From Lysinibacillus capsici (GTDB lineage: Bacteria; Bacillota; Bacilli; Bacillales_A; Planococcaceae), in assembly GCF_003367505.1 (NCBI RefSeq), contig NZ_PXXX01000010.1:310001-374000 (forward strand): a DNA stretch of 64,000 nucleotides. The letters are read 5' to 3'. The notes below the pieces were generated by a model that saw only the letters and a list, made by a program, of their open reading frames with translations, was not told the DNA's origin and searched no databases. Positions 45,128 through 54,644 of this stretch are shown here, in pieces (position 1 is the first letter of the stretch; every line of letters begins with the position of its first letter). Position numbers and translations under genes: made by a program.

Positions 45128-45734
45128 TCATGAAATGGTACGGATTGGTGTGTCAGCCTACCTTTCAGCACAGCCGGATATTACGGTTGTAGGTGAGGCT
45201 GAGAACGGTAAAGAGGCTGTGGAACGTGCCCTATCGCTAAGGCCTGATATTATTTTAATGGATAATGTGATGCCTGTTATGACAGGAGCAGAGGCAACAG
45301 TGGAAATATTAGCAGCATGGCCTGAGGCCAAAATCATGATGGTGACTAGTTTTTTAGATGATGATAAAGTATATCCTGCCTTAGAGGCTGGCGCGGTAAG
45401 CTATATTTTAAAAACATCTAATGCCAAACAAATTGCAGATGCTATTCGAAAAACGATGGGTGGCGAAACGGTATTAGAGCCAGAGGTCACTTCCAAAATG
45501 ATGCACCGCATGCGCCACGGCAATAGTACGCCACTATACGAACAATTGACTGAACGTGAAATGGAAGTATTATTGCTAATGGCCCAGGGTAAAGCCAATC
45601 AGGAAATCGCTGATGAGCTATATATTGCCTTGAAAACGGTAAAAACACATGTTAGTAATATTTTAGCAAAGCTAGAAGTTCAAGACCGTACTCAAGCCGT
45701 CGTCTACGCCTTCCAAAACGGACTTGCTAAATAA
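45102..45734 (+). CDS. liaR: response regulator LiaR (NarL/FixJ family)
   Basis: A 210-residue regulator: receiver with [18 protein letters not shown], phospho-Asp near 53 ([11 protein letters not shown]), [24 protein letters not shown], and LuxR-type helix-turn-helix [20 protein letters not shown]...[14 protein letters not shown]. Activates liaIH. I place the start at ATG 45102, which matches the family; ATG 45096 has closer spacing to GGAGG. It overlaps liaS and ends at a strong terminator. Confidence 0.94.
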   Translation: MIQVLIVDDHEMVRIGVSAYLSAQPDITVVGEAENGKEAVERALSLRPDIILMDNVMPVMTGAEATVEILAAWPEAKIMMVTSFLDDDKVYPALEAGAVSYILKTSNAKQIADAIRKTMGGETVLEPEVTSKMMHRMRHGNSTPLYEQLTEREMEVLLLMAQGKANQEIADELYIALKTVKTHVSNILAKLEVQDRTQAVVYAFQNGLAK

Positions 45735-45744
45735 TCCTACATAA

Positions 45745-45775
45745 AAAAACTGCATGCTGACATGCAGTTTTTCGT
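45745..45775 (+). terminator. liaFSR terminator
   Basis: Perfect 12-bp stem 45745-45756 / 45761-45772 with a 4-base loop, T-run on the plus strand, A-run on the other side so it can also serve the convergent phosphatase gene. Confidence 0.85.
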
Positions 45776-45779
45776 GTTT

Positions 45780-46427
45780 TTAGAGGTATTTTAGGAGATC
45801 ATTTACATGGTCCGCAATATATGTAGGCTCTTCATTTTTTAATTCTTCTAGCGACCCAAAACCATATGTCACACCGATGGCATCGATTTGATTTTCACGA
45901 GCCCCTATCAAATCATATTTTCGATCCCCAATCATAATAAATTGCTCTTTTGGATAGGAATCAAGTTGTTGAAGTACCTCTGCAATAATCTCACCTTTGG
46001 CAGAACGTGAACCATCTAAGTGACTTCCTACGACAAGATCGAAATAGGACTCTAGCTGAAAATACTTTATGATTTGTTCCGCAAAGACAGTTGGTTTTGA
46101 GGTGGCAATAGTTAGTATATATCCTTGTTGCTTTAAATGAGCTAACAAAGCTGGAATATCTTCATATAGTTTATTTTCAAACATTCCCCTTTCCGTAAAT
46201 CGTTCTCGGTAATCTCTAATTGCTTGCGTTATTTGTGTATCATTGAATCCATAGATTTCTTGAAAAGATACTTGTAATGGTGGTCCAATGAATGGTTCCA
46301 GTTCATCCAAATCATTCACCATGACGCCCGCCTTCTGTAAAGCATGTTGCACTGATTTAGTGATTCCTATTTTGGGATCAGATAATGTTCCATCTAGGTC
46401 AAATAACACAACTTTATAGTTCTTCAT
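45780..46427 (-). CDS. HAD family phosphatase (phosphoglycolate phosphatase-like)
   Basis: A 215-residue HAD hydrolase: motif I FDLDGTLSDPK at residue 9, cap domain with ITKSVQHAL and FQEIYGFNDTQ, motif II TSKPTVFAEQI near 113, motif IV MIGDRKYDLIGARENQIDAIG near 165. Resembles PpaX/Gph-type phosphatases with a helical cap; the substrate is not determined by sequence. AAAGGGTGAG is 3-8 bases before ATG. Monocistronic. Confidence 0.85.
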   Translation of the reverse strand: MKNYKVVLFDLDGTLSDPKIGITKSVQHALQKAGVMVNDLDELEPFIGPPLQVSFQEIYGFNDTQITQAIRDYRERFTERGMFENKLYEDIPALLAHLKQQGYILTIATSKPTVFAEQIIKYFQLESYFDLVVGSHLDGSRSAKGEIIAEVLQQLDSYPKEQFIMIGDRKYDLIGARENQIDAIGVTYGFGSLEELKNEEPTYIADHVNDLLKYL

Positions 46428-46472
46428 TCGCTCACCCTTTTTATGGAGTTTTCACATACTGTGTTTGCTGCT

Positions 46473-46525
46473 AAAAAAAGTACCACAACACTCAGTTGAT
46501 GTTTAAATCGCTGAGTATTGTGGTA
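46473..46525 (-). terminator. tkt terminator
   Basis: A 15-bp stem with one G-U pair, 46481-46495 / 46511-46525, followed on the minus strand by seven T, just after the tkt stop. Confidence 0.85.
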
Positions 46526-46536
46526 TTTGTTGTAAA

Positions 46537-48531
46537 TTATAGTGCTTTCACTTTTGCTACTACGTTTTCAACAGTGAAGCCGTATTTTTCCATTACTAAT
46601 TCACCCGGAGCAGATGCACCGAACTTATCAATTGCTAGAACATCGCCTTCAAAGCCAGTATATTTATGCCAACCGAATGATGCCCCCATTTCAATTGCAA
46701 GACGTTTTGTAACAGCTTTTGGTAGAACAGATTCTTTGTAAGCTGCGTCTTGTTTTTCGAAGCGATCCATAGATGGCATAGAAACAACTGCTACATCTAT
46801 ACCGTCTGCTTTTAATGCTTTTTGTGCTTCGACAGCAAGCGAAACCTCAGAGCCTGTTGCAATTAAAATAGCATCTGCCACTTCTTTTGCAGCTGGAGAC
46901 ACTGTGTAAGCACCCTTTGCTACGCCCTCACGTACTGTTTCAATAGAAGCGTCAAGAACAGGTAAGTTTTGACGAGATAATACAAGAACAGTTGGTGTTT
47001 TTTCTGCTGCTACTGCAAGCTCCCACGCAACTGCTGATTCATTTGCATCCGCAGGGCGAATAACAGATAGGTTTGGCATTGCACGTAATGATGCAAGGTG
47101 TTCGATTGGTTCATGTGTTGGACCATCTTCCCCTACTGCAATCGAATCATGTGTGAATACATATGTTACAGGAAGACCCATTAATGCAGATAGACGAATT
47201 GCAGGACGAACGTAATCAGAGAATACGAAGAATGTACCACCGAATACATTTAAACCACCGTGAAGAGCCATTCCGTTCATAGCAGCACCCATTGCAAATT
47301 CACGAACACCGAACCAGATGTTACGTCCAGCATAGTCGTCTGCTGAGAAATCTCCTGTACCCTTCATCGTTGTTTTATTGGAGCCAGCAAGGTCAGCTGA
47401 ACCACCAAAGAATGAAGGTGTTTTCTTCGCAATAGCATTAATTGCATCGCCTGAAGAAGAACGAGTTGCTACAGATTTACCAGCTTCATATACAGGTAAC
47501 TCAGAAGCAAAGTCTTCTGGTAATTCACCATTCATCGCTTTCTCGAATTGAGCTGCTAACGCTGGGAATTCTTCTTTGTATGCAGCAAATTTTGCATTCC
47601 AAGCTTCCTCTGGTTGTGCGCCTTGTACTTCAGCAGCCGCATTAAATGTATCGTAAACTTCTGCAGGAATTTGGAATGGTTCATGTGCCCACTCATAGGC
47701 AGCTTTCGTTAAGACAACTTCATCTGTACCAAGTGGTGCACCGTGAGAATCTGCTTTACCAGATTTATTTGGAGAACCAAAACCAATCACTGTTTTCACT
47801 TCAATTAATGTTGGCTTGCCAGTAGATTTTTTGGCTTCTTCAATGGCTGCATTAATAGCATCTACATCTGTACCATCTGCCACTTTTAAATAATTCCAAC
47901 CATAAGATTCAAAGCGTTTTTGAACGTTTTCTGAAAATGACTTTTCTAAGTCACCATCTAAAGAAATATCATTAGAATCGTAAAGCACGATTAATTTTTC
48001 AAGTTTTAAGTGACCAGCTAATGAAATCGCCTCTGCTGCTACGCCTTCCATTAAGTCACCATCGCCACATAACGCAAATGTGTAGTGGTCAACAATGTCA
48101 TGACCTGGTTTATTGTAAGTAGCCGCTAAATGGCGCTCAGCCATTGCCATACCAACAGTCATAGCGATTCCTTGCCCAAGAGGACCAGTTGTTGCCTCTA
48201 CCCCTACTGTATGACCATATTCAGGATGTCCTGGTGTTAATGAATCCCATTGGCGGAAGTTTTGAATTTCTTCCATTGGTAAACCATAGCCTCCAAGGTG
48301 AAGTAAGCTGTATAAAAGCATTGAGCCATGACCTGCTGATAGTACAAAACGATCACGGTTAAACCATTTTGGATTTGCTGGATTATGGCGTAATTGTTTT
48401 GTCCAAAGCGTATAAGCCATTGGCGCTGCTCCCATTGGTAAACCTGGGTGACCAGAATTTGCTTTTTCAATAGCATCGATTGACAAAGTTCGGATAGCAT
48501 TAATTGCTAAAAGATCCGCGTGTTGAGTCAT
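46537..48531 (-). CDS. tkt: transketolase
   Basis: A 664-residue thiamin-diphosphate enzyme of the pentose phosphate pathway. N-terminal domain with [18 protein letters not shown] and the ThDP motif CGDGDLMEG near 155; middle Pyr domain with [14 protein letters not shown] near 375 and the transketolase signature [14 protein letters not shown] near 463; C-terminal domain from about 530. AAAGGATG lies 9 bases before ATG. Locus tkt-ynzC follows B. subtilis. Confidence 0.97.
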   Translation of the reverse strand: MTQHADLLAINAIRTLSIDAIEKANSGHPGLPMGAAPMAYTLWTKQLRHNPANPKWFNRDRFVLSAGHGSMLLYSLLHLGGYGLPMEEIQNFRQWDSLTPGHPEYGHTVGVEATTGPLGQGIAMTVGMAMAERHLAATYNKPGHDIVDHYTFALCGDGDLMEGVAAEAISLAGHLKLEKLIVLYDSNDISLDGDLEKSFSENVQKRFESYGWNYLKVADGTDVDAINAAIEEAKKSTGKPTLIEVKTVIGFGSPNKSGKADSHGAPLGTDEVVLTKAAYEWAHEPFQIPAEVYDTFNAAAEVQGAQPEEAWNAKFAAYKEEFPALAAQFEKAMNGELPEDFASELPVYEAGKSVATRSSSGDAINAIAKKTPSFFGGSADLAGSNKTTMKGTGDFSADDYAGRNIWFGVREFAMGAAMNGMALHGGLNVFGGTFFVFSDYVRPAIRLSALMGLPVTYVFTHDSIAVGEDGPTHEPIEHLASLRAMPNLSVIRPADANESAVAWELAVAAEKTPTVLVLSRQNLPVLDASIETVREGVAKGAYTVSPAAKEVADAILIATGSEVSLAVEAQKALKADGIDVAVVSMPSMDRFEKQDAAYKESVLPKAVTKRLAIEMGASFGWHKYTGFEGDVLAIDKFGASAPGELVMEKYGFTVENVVAKVKAL

Positions 48532-48658
48532 TATATTGTGACATCCTTTCTCGTCCTATATATTGTTCTTTTACAGTTTAGTCAACATTGCTTTAGAAAA
48601 CAATGCTTTTTGTTATACTATTTGCGTTTTCATACATACTTTATTGAATTGTGTCACA

Positions 48659-48892
48659 TTAATTTAGAAATTTATTTTTTTGTGCTTGTTTTACCTTCTC
48701 AGGAGTTACATCATTTCCTTCTGCATCGACCACTTTAACGTTTTCAATCGTATCTCGCATCGTTGCTCTAAACGTATCTAAATACTCCTTGCGAAGCGCT
48801 GTGCGCTCCTTTGCTTCTTCCTCTGTTAATTGTCCGCTTTTCGCTTTAGCAGATAATTCATTAATTCGGTTAATTTTTTCCTTTGATAACAT
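48659..48892 (-). CDS. ynzC: DUF896 protein YnzC
   Basis: A 77-residue protein, the B. subtilis YnzC length: helical hairpin LSKEKINRINELSAKAKSGQ then EEEAKERTALRKEYLDTFRA, and a disordered end. In B. subtilis ynzC follows the SOS genes yneA-yneB; here it is separated from yneB by the accessory block 49080-51218. Function unknown. AAAGGTG lies 7 bases before ATG 48892. Confidence 0.92.
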   Translation of the reverse strand: MLSKEKINRINELSAKAKSGQLTEEEAKERTALRKEYLDTFRATMRDTIENVKVVDAEGNDVTPEKVKQAQKNKFLN

Positions 48893-49079
48893 GGTTACAC
48901 ACCTTTCAGTACCTAGCTTAATGACCTCAGTATGCAAAGTATAGCATGGTTTCCCTTAAAATGCAGTTATACCAACCCTTAAAAACACTTCTTAGCCATT
49001 ATTTACATGACTTCCAGAAGTTAGAGGTGTATAACTAATAATAAAAGGAAAAATTTGATAGATAATAGGAGGAGCTATC

Positions 49080-49613
49080 ATGAACATCACAACACCTAGA
49101 CTACTTATTCGAACATTTGAAGCCCAAGATTGGCAGGCTGTTTATAGCTATATGTCCGACAAAACGGTCATGCACTATATGCCAGAGGGTGTGTTGAATG
49201 AAGATCAGGTTCAAAATTTCGTAACAGAGAATAGCAACGAGCAAGCAAAACATTTCGCCATTGTTTTACGTGAACAACAGCGAGTCATTGGTCATCTTGT
49301 TTTCCACAAATACTTTGGCGACCATACGTATGAAATTGGATGGGTTATGAATCCTGCCTATCATAATCATGGCTATGCTTCTGAAGCTGCTCAGGCCCTA
49401 TTAGATCACGGCTTTAATAAAATGAAACTTCATCGAATTATTGCCACATGCCAGCCAGAAAATATCGCTTCTTACCGAGTAATGGAAAAAATAGGAATGC
49501 GCCAAGAAGGATTTTTCAAAAAATGCATTCCTCATGGAGAGACTTGGTGGGATGAATACTATTACGCTATTTTAGAGGAAGAATGGAACAATCTAAAGGT
49601 AAGAGGTGTATGA
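49080..49613 (+). CDS. GNAT acetyltransferase (RimJ/RimL family)
   Basis: A 177-residue GNAT enzyme: start NITTPRLLIRTFEAQDWQAV, central YEIGWVMNPAYHNHGYASEA with the acetyl-CoA loop near 95-106, then LHRIIATCQPENIASYRVMEKIGM typical of the RimJ/L branch. AGGAGGAG is 6 bases before ATG. Overlaps the next gene's open frame; the pair probably forms one transcript. Acceptor unknown. Confidence 0.87.
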   Translation: MNITTPRLLIRTFEAQDWQAVYSYMSDKTVMHYMPEGVLNEDQVQNFVTENSNEQAKHFAIVLREQQRVIGHLVFHKYFGDHTYEIGWVMNPAYHNHGYASEAAQALLDHGFNKMKLHRIIATCQPENIASYRVMEKIGMRQEGFFKKCIPHGETWWDEYYYAILEEEWNNLKVRGV

Positions 49614-49614
49614 A

Positions 49615-50148
49615 ATGAAGAAAACTGCGGTGTTATTATACCCACAATTTAGTGAATATGAATTGAGTGTTGCTTTGTCCATATTAATGCAAGGCGGTAA
49701 ACCCATCATCACACTTGGATCGAATACCAAACCTATCAGAGGAGAATCTGGTTTAAATTGTATAGCTGATTTATCCGTGAATGAGGTAGAGCTTGACGAT
49801 ATTGATAGTCTACTATTACCAGGCTATATGGATATTTCTACATTACAACTTGAAGAGAGCTTACTAGACTTCATTCGTCTTCTATCTGCAAAAGGAGGAA
49901 TAATTGCAAGTATTTCTAGCTCCCCTTACCTATTAGCAAAAGCAGGGGTCTTAAAGAACAAAAAATATACAGTAGGACTACCTTTAGATGGCATGGAGCA
50001 GTTAGGGTGCTTTGAACTTCATAACTATTCAGATGAACTAGTGGTACAAGATGGAAATATCATTACAGCAAGAGGAAGAGGTTTTATTCCTTTCGGTATT
50101 TGTTTCGGGCATGCGTTAAAGCTAAATTTTGATGAAAATTGGTATTAA
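49615..50148 (+). CDS. DJ-1/PfpI-like protein without the nucleophile cysteine
   Basis: A 177-residue protein with the DJ-1/PfpI fold pattern: KTAVLLYPQFSEYELSVALSIL start, DDIDSLLLPG near 64, and the elbow region IASISSSPYLLAKAGVLKNKK near 103. In active DJ-1 family members this elbow reads A-x-C-H/A-G-P; here the Cys position is Ser. It therefore likely lacks protease/deglycase activity or uses another residue. ATG 49615 is 6 bases after AAGAGGTG. Pairs with the upstream GNAT gene. Confidence 0.75.
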   Translation: MKKTAVLLYPQFSEYELSVALSILMQGGKPIITLGSNTKPIRGESGLNCIADLSVNEVELDDIDSLLLPGYMDISTLQLEESLLDFIRLLSAKGGIIASISSSPYLLAKAGVLKNKKYTVGLPLDGMEQLGCFELHNYSDELVVQDGNIITARGRGFIPFGICFGHALKLNFDENWY

Positions 50149-50165
50149 GTGATGATTTAAAACCT

Positions 50166-50189
50166 AAATGTCCAATTAATCGGGCATTT
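50166..50189 (+). terminator. weak terminator after the DJ-1-like gene
   Basis: Eight-base stem with one G-U pair, 50166-50173 / 50182-50189, ending ATTTC. Repeat copy B begins at once after it, mirroring copy A. Confidence 0.5.
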
Positions 50190-50190
50190 C

Positions 50191-50416
50191 ATGTTGTTGA
50201 AAAAAGATGATGTCATTAGTAGAATGAGAACTTTTAACAAGGCTGTGGGGTGATTTCCGTTCCGCCAGCGTCCTTTCTAGGGTCTCATCTGTGACGCTAA
50301 ATCCCCTAGGAGTGACGCTGGCTCCACTCCAATCAATCCTTCTGCAAAAGTGTCTTTACTTTTTTCATACTAGCATAGGAATCAAATAGTCTAATATCTG
50401 TATTCTTAGGGGGATG
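50191..50416. repeat. dispersed intergenic repeat, copy B
   Basis: About 226 bases colinear with copy A (8787-9000), with small length differences. The core 50251-50335 keeps GATTTCCGTTCCGCCAGCGT and AGGAGTGACGCT exactly and, on the minus strand, opens with TTGATTGGAGTGGAGCC. It sits directly after a terminator hairpin, as copy A does, and before the XRE-def pair. Confidence 0.7.
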
Positions 50417-50458
50417 GATATAAATGTCTAATACTTTGGACAAAATGGAGGGATAATT

Positions 50459-50650
50459 CTGAAGAACATCATCAAAATTTTAGGAAGAAAATTAGGCATA
50501 ACACAAGCGTCACTTGCAAAAGAATGTGGAGTTGTGAGACAGACGATTAATAATATTGAAAATGATAAATATGATCCGACCCTTGAATTAGCTTTTAAGA
50601 TTGCTAAGGTTCTTAATAGCCGTATTGATGAGGTGTTTATCTATGACTAA
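50459..50650 (+). CDS. small XRE-family regulator with apparent CTG start
   Basis: A 63-residue helix-turn-helix protein: KILGRKLGITQASLAKECGV, recognition helix VVRQTINNIENDKYDPTLEL and the tail AFKIAKVLNSRIDEVFIYD, the layout of a common family of compact XRE regulators. The frame has no ATG, GTG or TTG at the family start; CTG at 50459 lies 6 bases after GGAGGG, so CTG initiation or a decayed start is implied. Its stop overlaps the deformylase start by 8 bases (ATGACTAA), which suggests coupling. Confidence 0.7.
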   Translation: MKNIIKILGRKLGITQASLAKECGVVRQTINNIENDKYDPTLELAFKIAKVLNSRIDEVFIYD

Positions 50651-51218
50651 ATTTCACCCAGATTATATGATTACAATGAAGGATTTTGTGAAAGAACACT
50701 CGGCAATTTTAAGAAAACAAACTCAAGAAGTGTCGATACCAGTGACAAATGAGGACCGAAATACCCTCCTAGCCATGCTGCAATATCTGAAAAATAGCCA
50801 AAATCAAACGCTAGCAAAAAAATATAAGCTTCGCCCTGGAAGTGGACTCTCTGCTAATCAAATTGGCGTAGATAAACGAATGTTTGCTGTACTCTTTGAT
50901 GACCAAGAAATGATGCTGATTAACCCTAAAATAATGAGTCATTCCCTTAATATGATTTATCTACCGGAGGGAGAAGGCTGTCTATCTGTAAATCGACCTG
51001 TCCCTGGTTTTGTACCGAGATATGAGAGAATTAAAGTCAAAGCTTACGACATCGATGGACATGAAATCATTGTACAGTTACAGGGCTACGGGGCCATCGT
51101 TGTACAGCATGAAATCGATCATTTAAATGGCATCATGTTTTATGACCGAATAAATAAAGAGTACCCTTTCCAACTGCCAAATCATGTTATCATCGAAAGC
51201 TTTTCTTCCCTTCAGTAG
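50643..51218 (+). CDS. peptide deformylase
   Basis: A 191-residue metalloenzyme that removes the formyl group from new proteins. All three motifs are present: GSGLSANQIG (motif 1, with Ser for the usual Ala), EGCLSV with the metal Cys, and QHEIDHLNG with the metal His pair. Length and insertions (NSQNQTLAKKYKLRPG) are like the type 2 enzyme YkrB/DefB of B. subtilis. ATG 50643 has GAGGTG 7 bases upstream; ATG 50667 is where YkrB starts. It is coupled to an XRE gene, unlike housekeeping def. Confidence 0.9.
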   Translation: MTKFHPDYMITMKDFVKEHSAILRKQTQEVSIPVTNEDRNTLLAMLQYLKNSQNQTLAKKYKLRPGSGLSANQIGVDKRMFAVLFDDQEMMLINPKIMSHSLNMIYLPEGEGCLSVNRPVPGFVPRYERIKVKAYDIDGHEIIVQLQGYGAIVVQHEIDHLNGIMFYDRINKEYPFQLPNHVIIESFSSLQ

Positions 51219-51235
51219 TTTTTTACAAAAAAAAA

Positions 51236-52224
<989 letters not shown>

Positions 52225-52242
52225 AATCATTACCCCTTTTTA

Positions 52243-52256
52243 AGAATGTTTGTTCG
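52243..52256 (-). promoter_or_regulatory. LexA (DinR) box, yneA-proximal
   Basis: Minus strand CGAACAAACATTCT, close to the B. subtilis CGAACRNRYGTTYG consensus with a mismatched right half. It lies in the yneA leader, just before the ribosome site. Confidence 0.5.
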
Positions 52257-52270
52257 GAATGTATGTTCCC

Positions 52271-52299
52271 ATAATAAAGCGAACAAACGTTTTTGTCAA
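52271..52299 (-). promoter_or_regulatory. yneA promoter
   Basis: Minus strand TTGACA (52299-52294) and TATTAT (52276-52271) with 17 bp between, a near-consensus sigma-A promoter about 45 bp upstream of yneA. A LexA box fills the spacer. Confidence 0.75.
52280..52293. promoter_or_regulatory. LexA (DinR) box in the yneA promoter spacer
   Basis: CGAACAAACGTTTT matches CGAACRNRYGTTYG except at the last base. It lies exactly between the -35 and -10 of yneA, ideal for repression. Confidence 0.8.
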
Positions 52300-52307
52300 A
52301 CACTTTT

Positions 52308-52321
52308 CGAACCTATGTTTG
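52308..52321. promoter_or_regulatory. LexA (DinR) box overlapping the lexA -35
   Basis: CGAACCTATGTTTG matches the consensus at all but one centre base and overlaps the lexA -35 (TTGCAT at 52319). An adjoining half-matching site continues at 52320-52333. Confidence 0.75.
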
Positions 52322-52347
52322 CATACATGTTCGCATTCTGTTATACT
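52319..52347 (+). promoter_or_regulatory. lexA promoter
   Basis: TTGCAT (52319-52324) and TATACT (52342-52347) separated by 17 bp, about 44 bp upstream of the lexA ATG. Overlapped by LexA boxes, which gives autoregulation. Confidence 0.7.
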
Positions 52348-52390
52348 ATCAAATAAGAAGAATGATTTTAGAAAAAAGAGGTGAGCACTC

Positions 52391-53008
52391 ATGAAAAAAG
52401 TTTCGAAAAGACAAGAGGACATTTTAGCTTTCATTAAGGAAGAGGTACGAGCTAAAGGATATCCGCCATCAGTACGTGAAATTGGTGAAGCAGTTGGACT
52501 TGCTTCCAGTTCAACTGTTCATGGACATTTAGCTCGATTAGAACAAAAAGGCTTTATTCGTCGAGATCCAACAAAGCCACGTGCAATTGAAATTTTAGAG
52601 CCTGAAGAATCCATTCAAAAACAACAGGTGATCCATGTCCCACTTGTCGGGAAGGTTACAGCTGGTTCTCCAATTACAGCAATTGAAAATATTGAAGAAT
52701 ACTTCCCATTACCCGATACGTATGGCACAAGTGAAGATCAATTGTTCATGCTAGAAATCATGGGGGAATCAATGATTGAAGCTGGGATTTTAGATGGAGA
52801 TTTAGTCATTGTAAAACAAAAGGCAACAGCTAATAATGGGGATATTGTTGTAGCTATGACAGCTGAGGATGAAGCAACTGTAAAACGTTTCTTTAAAGAG
52901 AAAAACCATTTCCGTTTACAGCCTGAAAATTCTTCTATGGAACCAATTATTGTCGATCAAGTTTCTATTTTAGGACAAGTTGTAGGTCTTTATAGACGTG
53001 TACATTAA
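52391..53008 (+). CDS. lexA: SOS repressor LexA
   Basis: A 205-residue repressor-protease: winged helix at residues 1-65 ([36 protein letters not shown]), cleavage site Ala91-Gly92 in [10 protein letters not shown], catalytic Ser127 in MGESMIEAG and Lys165 in ATVKRFF. RecA-stimulated self-cleavage derepresses the SOS regulon. AGAGGTGAG is 8 bases before ATG. Divergent from yneA with shared operators. Confidence 0.97.
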   Translation: MKKVSKRQEDILAFIKEEVRAKGYPPSVREIGEAVGLASSSTVHGHLARLEQKGFIRRDPTKPRAIEILEPEESIQKQQVIHVPLVGKVTAGSPITAIENIEEYFPLPDTYGTSEDQLFMLEIMGESMIEAGILDGDLVIVKQKATANNGDIVVAMTAEDEATVKRFFKEKNHFRLQPENSSMEPIIVDQVSILGQVVGLYRRVH

Positions 53009-53025
53009 CGATTAAAGCAGATTTT

Positions 53026-53065
53026 GAGGATTATGTTCCTTCTAAGAGCATGTATCCTCTTTTTT
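53026..53065 (+). terminator. lexA terminator
   Basis: GAGGAT (53026-53031) pairs with ATCCTC (53054-53059), with additional inner pairing, followed by a run of T. Confidence 0.6.
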
Positions 53066-53067
53066 AC

Positions 53068-53101
53068 GCAAAAAAAGAATCCACATACGATTGGATTCTT
53101 T
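53068..53101 (-). terminator. terminator of the C26 amidohydrolase gene
   Basis: Ten-base perfect stem 53074-53083 / 53092-53101 with an 8-base loop, followed on the minus strand by T-runs. It may end the whole pilus transcript. Confidence 0.75.
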
Positions 53102-53115
53102 GTACAATGCCTCTT

Positions 53116-53838
53116 CTAAGCTTCCTTCTTAAATTTTATGCTCGCTTCAATAAAGGCTGAAAATAGCTTTTGAGCACTCTCATCTCCTGCTATGGCTAGT
53201 TCCTCAGGATGCCACTGAACAGCTAAGCAAAATGGCATCTCCTCATGAACTACCGCTTCGATAATACCGTCGTTAGATTTTGCCGCTACTTTTAATTTTT
53301 CTGCTAAAACATTCACCGCTTGATGATGAAATGAATTCACTGCTATTTTCTCTTGTTCAACGATAGTCGCTAATAGATTGTCAGCAATAACCTGTACAGT
53401 ATGGGTAGCTACAGTTCGACCTGATTGCTGCATATGTTGGAGTAACTTGGTACTAAAGTGATCACTATCAATATCCTGATATAAGGTACCACCTAATGCA
53501 ACATTTAGTATTTGAATTCCTCGACAGATCCCGAAAATAGGCATCTTACGTTGGAATGCGGCTTCAATCAATGCTAACTCAATCGTATCTCGCGCTGGAT
53601 GAATTTTTCCAAGCTTTAATGAAGGCTCAGCCCCGAATAGAAATGGATGCACATCATGACCACCAGATAATAATAAACCGTCTGTAAGGGCTAAAATCTG
53701 GGCTGCCTCTTCTTCTACTCCAATTGGAATAATCAGTGGAATTCCACCTGCTTCAATGATACTTTTGCTGTAAGCAACATTTAATCGAGAGGATAAATCA
53801 TCCTCTACAAAGGCTGTAATACCAATAATCGGTTTCAC
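53116..53838 (-). CDS. class-I glutamine amidotransferase-like hydrolase (peptidase C26, PuuD-like)
   Basis: A 240-residue enzyme: start KPIIGITAF, LLLSGGHDVHPFLFG near 60, nucleophile Cys in MPIFGICRGIQILNVALGG near 105, and the His-Glu pair in FCLAVQWHPEELA near 210. This fits gamma-glutamyl-gamma-aminobutyrate hydrolases and related C26 enzymes. GTG 53838 is 6 bases after GGAGGG; the open frame goes to 53871. It lies 33 bases after pilD with no terminator, so it may be transcribed with the pilus genes, though a role there is not apparent. Confidence 0.87.
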   Translation of the reverse strand: MKPIIGITAFVEDDLSSRLNVAYSKSIIEAGGIPLIIPIGVEEEAAQILALTDGLLLSGGHDVHPFLFGAEPSLKLGKIHPARDTIELALIEAAFQRKMPIFGICRGIQILNVALGGTLYQDIDSDHFSTKLLQHMQQSGRTVATHTVQVIADNLLATIVEQEKIAVNSFHHQAVNVLAEKLKVAAKSNDGIIEAVVHEEMPFCLAVQWHPEELAIAGDESAQKLFSAFIEASIKFKKEA

Positions 53839-53871
53839 TTGCTTCCCTCCACATTCTTGAAAATTGCACAA

Positions 53872-54624
53872 TTACCAAAAGCCTAGATACCAATGAATTA
53901 ATACATCGCCATAGAAATAAACAATAACTGCGGCCAATGCAATAGATGGCCCAAACGGAATGGGTGTTTTTCTCCCCTGTTTGTTTTTCGATAACATGGT
54001 AATCCCGACAATCATACCAATAACTGCAGCTAAAAATAGCGTTAACAGTGTATCAATCGTACCCAGAACGAGACCAATTAAAAAGAATAATTTAATATCG
54101 CCTCCACCCATGCCACCGTTTGATAGCACAGCAATGATATATAATATGCCAAAACCAACCACAGCACCCACAAGAGAGTCCCACCACGGTGTTAATGGTG
54201 ACAGCACTCGTCCAATAGCTAGCAAAGGTAAAAAGAATACTAACACCTTATCTGGAATTAGCATATAGGCTAAATCTGATACAACGATAATAATTAATAA
54301 AGAGATAAAAAAGAGTGCTACTATCAATTCTATGCCCCAGCCTAGCTGCCAATAAGCAAAGGCAAATAATACACCTGTCATTAATTCTATGACTGGGTAA
54401 ACCCAAGAAATTTTATTGCCACAACCCCGACATTTTCCTCCTAACAATACATAAGACAAAACTGGTACTAAATCAAGCGCCGTCAGTCGTCTCTGACATT
54501 TTGGACAATGTGAAGGAGGATGTACAATCGACTCCTTCTGTGGTACACGTAAGCCAACTACATTATAAAAAGAGCCAAAGACAAGTCCAAATAAAAAAAT
54601 AAAGATCGTATAAGCCATTTCCAA
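53872..54624 (-). CDS. pilD: prepilin peptidase (PilD/ComC family, A24)
   Basis: A 250-residue polytopic membrane aspartic protease: N-terminal cytoplasmic loop with HCPKCQRRLTALDLVPVLSY and the matching second CxxC (GKCRGCGNKISWVYP) forming a zinc site, catalytic Asp in SDLAYMLIPDK near 118 and the second Asp in the GGGDIKLF motif near 178. It cleaves type IV prepilin leaders and N-methylates the new end. TTG start with GGAGGA 7 bases upstream. Separated from pilO by a large hairpin. Confidence 0.94.
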   Translation of the reverse strand: MEMAYTIFIFLFGLVFGSFYNVVGLRVPQKESIVHPPSHCPKCQRRLTALDLVPVLSYVLLGGKCRGCGNKISWVYPVIELMTGVLFAFAYWQLGWGIELIVALFFISLLIIIVVSDLAYMLIPDKVLVFFLPLLAIGRVLSPLTPWWDSLVGAVVGFGILYIIAVLSNGGMGGGDIKLFFLIGLVLGTIDTLLTLFLAAVIGMIVGITMLSKNKQGRKTPIPFGPSIALAAVIVYFYGDVLIHWYLGFW

Positions 54625-54644
54625 TTTTATGTCCTCCTAAACCA

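Noticed and set aside
47442-47645. Plus frame inside tkt
   Set aside because: Shadow of the transketolase gene with no independent signal.
52240-52434. Minus frame across the lexA-yneA control region
   Set aside because: It covers promoters and LexA boxes and has no ribosome site.
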